Part shown: one piece after another, positions 47,077 through 54,144 of the stretch
Layout: every line of letters begins with the position of its first letter
Position numbering within the stretch: position 1 is the first letter of the stretch
Source: Helicobacter ailurogastricus
GTDB taxonomy: Bacteria > Campylobacterota > Campylobacteria > Campylobacterales > Helicobacteraceae
Direction: 5' to 3'
Assembly: GCF_001282945.1 (NCBI RefSeq)
Contig: NZ_CDMG01000002.1
Span: 213,039-277,038 of the forward strand
DNA length: 64,000 bases
Program-made: the position numbers and the translations under genes
Notes under the pieces: generated by a model
Database searches by the model: none
Told to the model about the DNA's origin: nothing
What the model saw: the letters and a program-made list of their open reading frames with translations, nothing else

Positions 47077-49083
47077 ATGCAAAAAAAGCTCATTATTGTA
47101 GAGTCCCCCACAAAAGCCAAAACCATCGCCCACTTCTTAGACTCGAGCTACCAAGTCATCGCCTCTAAGGGGCATGTTAGAGATTTAAGCAAATACGCCA
47201 TGGGCATTAGTATCCAAGAGGACAAATTCTACCCCAGATATGCCGTGTGTAAGGACCACGAGGACATTGTCGCCAAAATTTTAAGCCTTGCCAAGAGCGC
47301 GACGCAAATTTACATCGCCACCGATGAAGATAGAGAGGGCGAGGCGATCGGCTATCACATCGCCTACTTGATCAAAGAGCACCAAAACAAGGCGAAAAAA
47401 TCTAGCACCACCCAAGAGATTGCCGACCTAGAGAATCAAACCAAGCAACCCACCAATAACCCCATTTTCACGCTCCCGCGCATTGTCTTTCACGAGATCA
47501 CCAAGTCCGCCATTTTGCACGCCCTAGAAAACCCTAAAACCCTAGATGTCTTAAAAATCAATGCCCAATTAGCAAGACGACTCTTAGATCGCATCGTGGG
47601 CTTTAGTTTAAGCGCGCTCTTGGCGCATAAAATCTCAAGGGGGATGAGTGCGGGGCGGGTGCAAAGCGCGGCGCTTAAAATCGTGGTCGATAGAGAAAGA
47701 GAAATTAAAGCCTTTAAGCCCGTCATTTACTACAACATTGAGGGCGATTTTGAGGGTATAGAGGCTAGCTTAGACACCTACAAGGGCGCAAAAGTTAAAA
47801 AGCAAAGCATCAAAGACAAAGAGGAGGCGTTAAGCATGTGCGCCTTTCTTAAAGAGCAAAGCTTTAGCGTCCAAGAGGTGGTACAAAAAAATAAAGTTTC
47901 CCCCAGCCCGCCCCCCTTTATGACCTCCACTTTGCAACAAAGCGCATCGACAAACTTAGGCTATGGCCCCTCTAAAACAATGGGAATCGCCCAAAAACTT
48001 TATGAGGGTGTGGCAACTCCAGAGGGGGTGAGCGGGGTCATCACTTACATGCGCACAGATAGCCTACACACCGCCAAAGAGGCCAAAGAGGCAGCCAAAG
48101 AGTTCATTAAAAACACCTATGGGTCTAAGTATCTACCCAAGACCCCTAAAACCTACACTTCTAAGAATAAAGCCGCCCAAGAGGCGCACGAGGCGATCCG
48201 CCCCACAAATTTAAACTTCACCCCCGCTCTAGCTAAAGAGTATTTAAAGCCAGAGGAGCATAGACTCTACACCTTGATTTACCAGCGCTTCTTGGCTTCG
48301 CAAATGGCCGATGCCCTTTTTGAGCAACAAAGCGTGTATTTTGGCTGCGAAAACGCCGTTTTTAAAGCCAACGGGCGCAAAATGGTTTTTGAGGGCTACT
48401 TAAAAGTGTTGCAAGAAAAGAGCGAGGATAAGCTCTTGCCCCCTTTGCAAGTTAAACAAGCCATTGGCCTAAACCACATCAAAGCCCAAGAGTGCAGCAC
48501 AGAGGCTCCCCCCCGCTACTCTGAGGCGTCTTTAATCAAAACCCTAGAGAGTCTAGGCATCGGCAGACCCAGCACCTACGCGCCTACCATCGCTCTTCTC
48601 ATCAACCGCGACTATGTCGGCTTAGAAAAAAAGCAACTTGTCCCCACTCAAAACGCCTTTGTTGTGGTGGATATTTTAGAAAAACATTTCACTAATATTG
48701 TGGATGCCGCTTTTAGTGCCAGCTTAGAAGACAAGCTAGACGCGATCGCTAGCTCTAAGGCCTCTTGGCAGCAAATGCTCATGGAGTTTTACACCCCCTT
48801 TATGCGGCAAATTGAGGAGGGGAAGGCACAGATCGCATCGCAAAAGGTGAGCGTACCCACCGGGCTCTTTTGCCCTCAGTGTGGAGCCCAGCTGGTGGAG
48901 CGCAAAGGCCGTTTTGGGGCGTTTGCAGTGCTTACCCTAAGTGTAAAAACATCCGCCAAGAGGCCCCAAAAGTGGAGGGCATCAGCCATAAATGTCCCGA
49001 GTGTGGGGGGCAAATCGTGCAAAAAAGGGGTAAAAAAGGGGGGTTTTTTGGGTGCAACAACTACCCCAAGTGCAACTTTTTAA
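47077..49083 (+). CDS. topA: DNA topoisomerase I, core intact, C-terminal tail frameshifted
   Basis: Type IA topoisomerase relaxing negative supercoils. TOPRIM motif IIVESPTKAKTI and DEDREGEAIGYH are intact, as are the catalytic-tyrosine segment SGVITYMRTDS and the conserved PPRYSEASLIKTLE. The start at 47077 (MQKKLI) is preferred to the in-frame ATG at 47035. After RKGRFGAF (about 48924) the frame changes: the last ~53 residues are unrelated to any TopA, while the genuine zinc-finger tail continues in another frame to 49217. Comparison with the usual GRFGxFxxCSxYPxC pattern suggests a 7-base deletion. The enzyme may still work without its full zinc-finger tail. Confidence 0.9.
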   Translation: MQKKLIIVESPTKAKTIAHFLDSSYQVIASKGHVRDLSKYAMGISIQEDKFYPRYAVCKDHEDIVAKILSLAKSATQIYIATDEDREGEAIGYHIAYLIKEHQNKAKKSSTTQEIADLENQTKQPTNNPIFTLPRIVFHEITKSAILHALENPKTLDVLKINAQLARRLLDRIVGFSLSALLAHKISRGMSAGRVQSAALKIVVDREREIKAFKPVIYYNIEGDFEGIEASLDTYKGAKVKKQSIKDKEEALSMCAFLKEQSFSVQEVVQKNKVSPSPPPFMTSTLQQSASTNLGYGPSKTMGIAQKLYEGVATPEGVSGVITYMRTDSLHTAKEAKEAAKEFIKNTYGSKYLPKTPKTYTSKNKAAQEAHEAIRPTNLNFTPALAKEYLKPEEHRLYTLIYQRFLASQMADALFEQQSVYFGCENAVFKANGRKMVFEGYLKVLQEKSEDKLLPPLQVKQAIGLNHIKAQECSTEAPPRYSEASLIKTLESLGIGRPSTYAPTIALLINRDYVGLEKKQLVPTQNAFVVVDILEKHFTNIVDAAFSASLEDKLDAIASSKASWQQMLMEFYTPFMRQIEEGKAQIASQKVSVPTGLFCPQCGAQLVERKGRFGAFAVLTLSVKTSAKRPQKWRASAINVPSVGGKSCKKGVKKGGFLGATTTPSATF

Positions 49084-49217
49084 CCAGCTACCAGCCCATT
49101 GAAAAGCCCTGCCCCAAGTGCGGGTATTTAATGGTCTATAAGCCCTACAAGAAAAAGCCCAGCGTGAATGCCTGCTTAAAGTGCAAATTCAGCGAGGAAG
49201 TGGCGCAACTTGTTTAA
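48924..49217 (+). pseudogene. topA: Out-of-frame zinc-finger tail of topA
   Basis: Continuation of topA in the other frame: CSAYPKCKNIRQ, then CPECGGQIVQ ... CNNYPKC and CPKCGYLMVY ... CLKCKF, the tetracysteine zinc ribbons of the TopA C-terminus. No stop interrupts it before 49215, so the shift is recent or a sequencing error. No start codon or ribosome site suggests independent expression. Confidence 0.8.
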
Positions 49218-50118
49218 CCCCATCTTCGGTCCGCTCAAATCCCGCCGCTTTGGGTGGTCTTTAGGCATTGATGTGTCCGGACAAGCCAAGCAGTGCAATT
49301 TTGATTGTTTGTATTGTGAGCTCACGGCGCACAAACCCACAGCGCGCATGCAAAATGTCTTGCCCCCCGATTTCCTTTTAAACGCCCTAAAGCGTGCTCT
49401 AGAGAAGATCACAACCCCCCTAAATGTACTCACCACAACTGCTAATGGCGAGCCGACCCTATACCCACATTTAAAAGAGTTAATTATAGGAATGCAAGCC
49501 TTAGTCCCTAGCGGGGTGCAAACTTTGATTTTAAGCAATGGCTCAAGGCTGGGTGTGCCTGAAGTGCAAGAGGCTTTAATGCATTACAACATGGTCAAAT
49601 TCTCTTTAGATGCCGTTTGCAAGAAGGTTTTTAGCCGTGTCGATCGCCCCCACAAAGACCTCTCTTTAGAGAAAATCTTAAACGGGATTTTAGATTTTGC
49701 CCAAAAATATCGGGGGTTTTTAGTGGCGGAGGTGCTGTTAGTGGCGGGGGTGAATGACAGCGAAGTGCACATTAAGGACTTGGCAAGTTTTTTAAGGCGT
49801 GTGCCCAACTTGGCGCGCGTGGATTTAAGCACGATCGATCGCCCCCCAGCTTACAAGGCCAAACCCCTAGAGACAACTAAATTACAAGAATTGGCCGCCC
49901 ATTTTCAAGATTTGCCCTTAAGTCTGCCCCAGCGGGTTTTAGAGCAAACCCAAGTACAAAGCACCAAAGAAGCCTTTTTAGAGTTGCTAAGGTGCCGCCC
50001 TTTGAGTGTAGAGGAAGCGCGTTGTTACCTAAACATAGCAGAATTGCAAGAATTGCAAAAAACGGGACTCTTGCAAATCAAGCAAGTGGGGCAAATGCAT
50101 TTTTACTACTACACTTAA
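49210..50118 (+). CDS. Radical SAM protein
   Basis: A 302-residue radical SAM enzyme. The [4Fe-4S] motif is CNFDCLYCEL (CxxxCxxC) near residue 34, preceded by RRFGWSLGIDVS, with TTANGEPTLYPHL and ILSNGSRLGVPEV marking SAM-binding strands. A C-terminal helical domain may bind RNA or another substrate; the reaction is unknown to me. The TTG start overlaps the end of the original topA frame by 8 bases. Matches HP0117 by position beside topA. Confidence 0.9.
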   Translation: MFNPIFGPLKSRRFGWSLGIDVSGQAKQCNFDCLYCELTAHKPTARMQNVLPPDFLLNALKRALEKITTPLNVLTTTANGEPTLYPHLKELIIGMQALVPSGVQTLILSNGSRLGVPEVQEALMHYNMVKFSLDAVCKKVFSRVDRPHKDLSLEKILNGILDFAQKYRGFLVAEVLLVAGVNDSEVHIKDLASFLRRVPNLARVDLSTIDRPPAYKAKPLETTKLQELAAHFQDLPLSLPQRVLEQTQVQSTKEAFLELLRCRPLSVEEARCYLNIAELQELQKTGLLQIKQVGQMHFYYYT

Positions 50119-50134
50119 GGCCTTGTTTGTGTGG

Positions 50135-50140
50135 TATAAT
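50135..50140 (+). promoter_or_regulatory. Extended -10 element upstream of the napB-like gene
   Basis: TGGTATAAT forms a perfect extended -10, 24 bases before the ATG at 50164, whose ribosome site is AAGGA. This gives the cytochrome/lipoprotein pair its own promoter. Confidence 0.55.
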
Positions 50141-50163
50141 TTTAAAAACACATAAGGATACCC

Positions 50164-50742
50164 ATGAAAATACGCGCCTTGTTAGCAATTGCAACCCTCA
50201 TTGGTGGGCTTTACGCCTTAGAACACACAAGCCAAAAACCCGCAGAAAAAGAAGCCCTGCTTAGCGATACGCAAATTGGCTTGAGAAAAGCCCCCCTAGA
50301 AGATGAACGCGGCTTAAAGTTGCAGGATTACAACTTCCACAAAAATCCCCCGGGAGAAAGTCAGCGCTTTGAAAGGGCCTATGAAAACGCTCCGCCCATG
50401 ATCCCACACGACACCACGGGCTTGTTGCCCATCACCAAAGACAGCAACCAGTGTCTAGGTTGCCACATGCCCGATGTGGCTAGCACAGTGGGGGCAACCC
50501 CTGTGCCGGCATCGCACCTATACGATTTTAGGCACAACCGCCCCACGCCCAACCACAGCGTGAGCGATGCCCGCTTTAACTGCACCCAGTGCCACGCCCC
50601 GCAAGCCAACGCTGCTCCATTGGTGAAGAACAACTTCAAACCCGTGTTTAGCAATAAAAAATTAGAGTTTCGCTCGGATTTTATGGATGTGGTGGATGTG
50701 GGGGTTAAAGATTTAACCAAGAAAGAGGCAAAAACGAAGTGA
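50164..50742 (+). CDS. napB: NapB-like periplasmic diheme cytochrome c
   Basis: A 192-residue exported protein: signal peptide about 1-19, then two heme-c sites, CLGCH (97-101) and CTQCH (140-144), and the NapB pattern ENAPPMIPHDTTGLLPI before the first heme. NapB passes electrons from the quinol side to the nitrate reductase NapA. No other nap gene is in the window, although Campylobacter and other Helicobacter carry napB inside a nap operon; this copy is an orphan or serves another reductase. It overlaps the next gene by 4 bases. Confidence 0.88.
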   Translation: MKIRALLAIATLIGGLYALEHTSQKPAEKEALLSDTQIGLRKAPLEDERGLKLQDYNFHKNPPGESQRFERAYENAPPMIPHDTTGLLPITKDSNQCLGCHMPDVASTVGATPVPASHLYDFRHNRPTPNHSVSDARFNCTQCHAPQANAAPLVKNNFKPVFSNKKLEFRSDFMDVVDVGVKDLTKKEAKTK

Positions 50743-51185
50743 GTGCGCTTAGGGCTTTTAAATGTTTAAGCGTGGCCGCCTTTCTTGGGGGCTGTTGGGT
50801 GGGTGTGCCTAAAGATGTGGATGCCAATCTGCCCGACATAGACACGCTAAACGAGTGTGGCGAAATGAAAAACGAGTGCGTGGGCAATAAAGACGGCGAC
50901 ATCGCCAAAGAATCTAAGCCCGTGCGTTATGGTTCTTTCCACAATATCTTTTTAGCGGGGGTCAAACTTGCCCACGGGGGGAAGTTTGCGCTATCGTCTT
51001 TGCCCCCCACAGGGGCGGGCTACATCCCCTATAACCCTATGATGTATCCTATGGGGGGGATGTATCCTATGGGCATGAGCCCTTATGGAATGTATCCAAT
51101 GGGCATGTATCCTATGGGGATGTATCCTATGGGCATGTATCCTATGATGGGGGCTATGCCCATGATGTATGGCCCTTGGTGGTGA
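50739..51185 (+). CDS. Lipoprotein with methionine-rich MYPMG repeat tail
   Basis: A 148-residue predicted lipoprotein (lipobox LGGCW), GTG start overlapping the napB-like stop. The middle part has two close cysteines (CGEMKNEC) and AGVKLAHGGKFALSSLPPTG. The last 50 residues are built from MYPMG/MYPMGM repeats and are about one third methionine. Met-rich repeats can bind copper(I) or form flexible surfaces; neither is shown here. I do not recognise the family. Coupling to a diheme cytochrome hints at an envelope redox or metal role. Confidence 0.72.
   Translation: MSALRAFKCLSVAAFLGGCWVGVPKDVDANLPDIDTLNECGEMKNECVGNKDGDIAKESKPVRYGSFHNIFLAGVKLAHGGKFALSSLPPTGAGYIPYNPMMYPMGGMYPMGMSPYGMYPMGMYPMGMYPMGMYPMMGAMPMMYGPWW
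51040..51156 (+). repeat. 15-bp tandem repeat coding for MYPMG
   Basis: About six copies of a 15-base unit close to ATGTATCCTATGGGN, some degenerate, in the 3' end of the lipoprotein gene. Because the unit is a multiple of three, copy changes would lengthen or shorten the tail without breaking the frame. Confidence 0.8.
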
Positions 51186-51202
51186 AAGCCATAGGCTTTT
51201 TA
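51185..51202 (+). terminator. Probable terminator after the lipoprotein gene
   Basis: AAAGCC-ATA-GGCTTTTTAT forms a 6-bp stem with a short loop and a partial T tail immediately after the stop. The stem is short, so efficiency is uncertain. Confidence 0.4.
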
Positions 51203-51322
51203 TCGAGCGCCAAACTTCAGTTAGGTCGTTTCCTAGGCTTTTATCTAACCCTAACTTTTAAATTTAAGGTTTCCATTCCCCCCTGCTACACTCCCTGTTT
51301 ATTTTCAGCACAAAGGACAAAC

Positions 51323-51854
51323 ATGCAACAGGCATACAATCACCTAAGCCAAGAGTTAAAAGCCACCAAACGCACCCACAGATTGTTTTTATCGGTGTTG
51401 GAGGATATGGGGGGGTGATTTAACCCCCTTTAAAGAAGAGCTAGAGGATTTAAGCGTAAAATTCACCCAGCTTTTAGACACGCTCGGCACTTTCAGCAAA
51501 GCTTTAGAAAACGCCTACCACCAAAGCACAGAGGACGACACAGAGTTAGAAACCTCGCTCGCACAATTTAAAAAATGTAAAGTCAAAACAAACTCTGCGT
51601 TAAATGCCCTAAACTCTGCTACACAAAACCCCCAAGCTTTAGAACAAGCTAACAACCTCGCCAAATCCCTAGAGGATTTAGAAGTCTTGTTAACTGCCTT
51701 GCAAGAAAGCCACGCTCCCCTACTACAAGGCACAAACACCAACACAAGCCAAAACACTAACCCCGCACAAGCCACACAAACAATCCAAAGCACACAATCT
51801 TCAAATGCTCTAGAAGTTAAACCCCTATGGAAATGTGGAGTTTTTGTATCTTAA
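51323..51854 (+). pseudogene. Hypothetical helical protein gene broken at a G7 tract (possible phase-off)
   Basis: ATG at 51323 with AAAGGA upstream opens MQQAYNHLSQELKATKRTHR and stops at TGA 51416-51418, directly after seven G (51409-51415). The frame beginning at GAT 51417 then runs 146 codons to TAA at 51854 (DLTPFKEELEDLSVKFTQLL...), rich in Leu, Gln and Glu, with a Thr/Gln-rich end. Loss of one G joins the halves into a protein of about 176 residues. Both halves look like one helical cytoplasmic protein, perhaps chaperone-like. I recognise no family. Either phase variation or decay explains the break. Confidence 0.6.
51409..51415 (+). repeat. G7 tract at the frameshift
   Basis: Seven G beginning with the last base of an ATG codon and followed by TGA. 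G6 (or G9) would restore the downstream frame, which fits slipped-strand switching, although seven is at the short end for active Helicobacter phase-variable tracts. Confidence 0.55.
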
Positions 51855-51919
51855 AGCCATACTTTATTGCCACTCCCCCCAACTTTCGTTAAAATCTTGG
51901 CAAACACAAAGGGTTGTCT

Positions 51920-52843
51920 ATGTCCTTAAAATATGTCAATGGCGGAGTGATGAAAGCAAATGCTAAGAATCACCTAGACGCTTACTACACCAAACCCGCC
52001 ATCGCCAAAGAGCTGCTTAACACCACTAAAGAGTTCATTGCCAAATACGAAAACCTAGACAAATACACTTGGCTAGAGCCCAGCGTGGGGGAGGGGTGTT
52101 TTTACGATCTCTTACCCGAAGCTAAAATTGGAATCGACATCAACCCCACTAAAGAGGGCGTGATTTGTGCCAACTTTTTAGAGTGGGAGCTGCCCCAAAA
52201 GCCCCTAATTGTGATCGGCAATCCGCCCTTTGGGCATCGGGGAGTTTTAGCCCTAGAGTTCATCAAGCACGCCAAGAGTGCGGAGTTTGTGGCCTTTATC
52301 TTGCCCATGTTTTTTGCCAGTTTGGGCAAGGGGTCGGTGCGCTACCGGGTGCCAAATTTGCATTTATTGCATGAGCAACCCCTACCTAAAAACTCTTTTT
52401 ACCTAGCCAATGGCAAAGAAAAGGATATTAGCTGCGTGTTTCAGATTTGGAGCAAGAATCACAAAAACCCCAAGAGCGAGTTTAATTGGTACCGCCACAA
52501 GAAAAGCGAACCCTTTAGCCATTTACTCAAGGTTGTAACGGTGTCCTTAGCCAAAAATAGAGAATGTGGCAAGGCATGGATTTTTGAGAAAAAAGCAAAT
52601 TTTTATCTCTCCAGCACCTTTTTTAGACAGACTGCCGTTGTGCCTGAGTTTTGGCAAGTGAATTACAAAAGTGGAATCGCCATCATCTACCACGAAAACG
52701 CCCCTAAAGACAAACTAGACACACTCTTTTTAAACGCAAATTGGTGTCAATACAGCTCTTTGGCTACAAATGGCTGCCGCCACATTGGCAAGTCGCACAT
52801 TTACCAGCTTTTAAAAGATAAAGGGTTTAGTGAAAATGCATGA
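51920..52843 (+). CDS. N6-adenine-type DNA methyltransferase (second R-M system)
   Basis: A protein of about 307 residues with SAM motif WLEPSVGEGCFYDLL and catalytic motif VIGNPPFGHRG (NPPF), the pattern of N6-adenine DNA methylases. ATG at 51920 is preferred, with AAAGGG 7 bases upstream. The next gene encodes a PD-(D/E)xK nuclease and overlaps by a few bases, so this is a compact type II system. Specificity is unknown. It lies in an accessory region between conserved blocks. Confidence 0.88.
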   Translation: MSLKYVNGGVMKANAKNHLDAYYTKPAIAKELLNTTKEFIAKYENLDKYTWLEPSVGEGCFYDLLPEAKIGIDINPTKEGVICANFLEWELPQKPLIVIGNPPFGHRGVLALEFIKHAKSAEFVAFILPMFFASLGKGSVRYRVPNLHLLHEQPLPKNSFYLANGKEKDISCVFQIWSKNHKNPKSEFNWYRHKKSEPFSHLLKVVTVSLAKNRECGKAWIFEKKANFYLSSTFFRQTAVVPEFWQVNYKSGIAIIYHENAPKDKLDTLFLNANWCQYSSLATNGCRHIGKSHIYQLLKDKGFSENA

Positions 52844-53393
52844 GATTTTATTGACGCTCATTGAGTGCAAATACGAAGAGATTAAGGAAAAACAGCAAAC
52901 CGGCATGTTTGAAAAGATTTTTCAGTTTGAAGGCAATGCCATAGGGCAGATTGGGGAGGCGTTTGTTAAAGAAGTTTTTAAAGTCCTTTGTTTGCCTTTA
53001 GATTGCAATAAAGAAGTGATTCACGATGAATACGATTTGCTCTCACAAGGAAAAAAAATAGAGATCAAAACGGCTAGAAAAGGTTTAAAAAAGGACACAT
53101 TTCAATTTAATGGGATCAACCCTAAATACAATTACGACTACATTATCCTGCTTGGCATCACGGCCAACGATTTGCTTTACTACATCATTGACAAAAAGCA
53201 AGACCACAGCTACAAGCACAAAGAACGCAAGGACACCATCCGCATTCATGGCAAAGAAAAGCAATTAGTGGCGATGAATCCGGGCAATCAAGCTAATTAC
53301 AAGCTTACCCTGTCTTTAAAGGAGTTAAAACCCATTGTGGGATTTACGGAGGAGTTAAAAAAGCTTTTTGGGGATGTGGAGGTAGGCCACTAA
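52836..53393 (+). CDS. Type II restriction endonuclease, PD-(D/E)xK fold
   Basis: A protein of about 185 residues paired with the methylase upstream. The nuclease core reads EYDLL ... KIEIKTA, giving Asp67, Glu76 and Lys78 as the PD-(D/E)xK triad, preceded by a helix with the expected glutamate (GQIGEAFVKEVF). ATG at 52836 and GTG at 52830 are both possible starts; AAGGG lies 10 or 4 bases upstream. It likely cuts DNA left unmodified by its partner. No closer family is recognised. Confidence 0.8.
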   Translation: MHEILLTLIECKYEEIKEKQQTGMFEKIFQFEGNAIGQIGEAFVKEVFKVLCLPLDCNKEVIHDEYDLLSQGKKIEIKTARKGLKKDTFQFNGINPKYNYDYIILLGITANDLLYYIIDKKQDHSYKHKERKDTIRIHGKEKQLVAMNPGNQANYKLTLSLKELKPIVGFTEELKKLFGDVEVGH

Positions 53394-53522
53394 AATGGAT
53401 TCCCTATGTACATGTATATTAGTAGTCTCTATATCTCAACACAAACCCTAAATAGAAAATCGAAGCAACTGCTCCAACCCTTCAATAATAAGTAGGCCAA
53501 AGCTCATCAAAGGACGGGAGGG

Positions 53523-53894
53523 CTAGTGGCTGTGGATATGTTGTATGGTGGCTGTTTCTAGCCAATCTTTGTCTATGCCACCCACAGCGACCCCCATCAC
53601 AATGTCTTCAAACACTTTTTCAAAATCTCCTAACTCCACGCCATGCCCCATCAAGAAACAAGCCCCAAGAGCAAGGGCTGCCCGCTTGTTGCCATCCAAA
53701 AAGGGGTGGAATTTCATACAAGAAAACATTAAATGGGTACACTTCGCACTTAGAGCAGGGCAGTAGGCATCATTTTGGATATGTGCTAAAGCACTTTCTA
53801 AATACCCCAAACCTTTTTGGTAAAACCCTTGCCCGCCCCTTGTCTTTTGTAAAATCACGCTGTGTAGCTTCTTGCAAGGTCGGGTAAATGTCAT
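53523..53894 (-). CDS. Doc/Fic-family toxin
   Basis: A 123-residue Fic-fold protein with the active-site motif HPFLDGNKR (His63-Arg71). Lysine in place of the second glycine of Fic enzymes is the Doc signature; phage P1 Doc phosphorylates EF-Tu (established). The GLGYLESALAHIQND segment also fits Doc. The N-terminus is unusual: ATG at 53894 gives a basic start lacking the usual first helix, and another frame (MSDWHKNDIYPTLQEAT) reads better there, so a frameshift near 53870 is possible. It overlaps the broken antitoxin frame. Confidence 0.78.
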   Translation of the reverse strand: MTFTRPCKKLHSVILQKTRGGQGFYQKGLGYLESALAHIQNDAYCPALSAKCTHLMFSCMKFHPFLDGNKRAALALGACFLMGHGVELGDFEKVFEDIVMGVAVGGIDKDWLETATIQHIHSH

Positions 53895-54041
53895 TTTTGT
53901 GCCAATCGCTCATAGACAGCCAAAATTTCGGGGATGTCTAGGCGTTTCTCGTAGCCACTTTGGATTTTTTCAAAAAGCTGGGTTCTTGCGTCTAGGAGCG
54001 GGTTTTGTGGGGGGTTTGGAGTCTATGCTTTGCTTTGGCAT
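53891..54041 (-). pseudogene. Probable antitoxin of the Doc toxin, frameshifted at a C6 run
   Basis: ATG at 54041 starts MPKQSIDSKPP; in the present sequence it ends soon in TGA. Removing one C from the run of six (bases 54009-54014) joins it to NPLLDARTQLFEKIQSG and YEKRLDIPEILAVYERLAQK, a 49-residue helical protein whose TGA overlaps the toxin ATG, the usual antitoxin-toxin arrangement. Size and position fit an antitoxin; no DNA-binding domain is recognisable. Confidence 0.5.
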
Positions 54042-54059
54042 GGATGCTTCTTTTGTCTA

Positions 54060-54144
54060 AGAAACCCTGTGGGTTCTACCTTGTGGGTTTCTCCTTCGGT
54101 CTCAAATTAAACCTTCGGCTTCAAATTAAACCTTCGGTTTAATT
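54060..54144. repeat. 19-bp tandem repeat and inverted repeats after the helical protein gene
   Basis: CCTTCGGYYTCAAATTAAA occurs twice head to tail (54093-54111, 54112-54130) with a partial third unit from 54131. The junction makes a 9-bp hairpin AATTAAACC-TTC-GGTTTAATT (54124-54144) that covers the stop of the neighbouring minus-strand gene. A further inverted pair, AGAAACCC/GGGTTTCT (54060-54067, 54085-54092), lies beside it. It may act as a terminator or mRNA 3'-end structure; no T tract follows. Confidence 0.6.

Noticed and set aside
48901-48935. Programmed ribosomal frameshift in topA
   Set aside because: No X-XXY-YYZ heptamer lies in the right frame, and alignment with the family pattern requires missing residues, which a slip would not supply.
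51040-51156. CRISPR-like array
   Set aside because: The repeats are adjacent, 15 bases, in frame with a protein, and have no spacers.
51515-51793. 92-codon minus-strand frame opposite the G7-split gene
   Set aside because: The plus-strand frame across the same bases is longer and continues an upstream start; the antisense product is Cys/Val-rich without known pattern.
53394-53522. Small RNA or tRNA in the gap after the endonuclease gene
   Set aside because: The 129 bases show no cloverleaf, promoter or terminator I can support.
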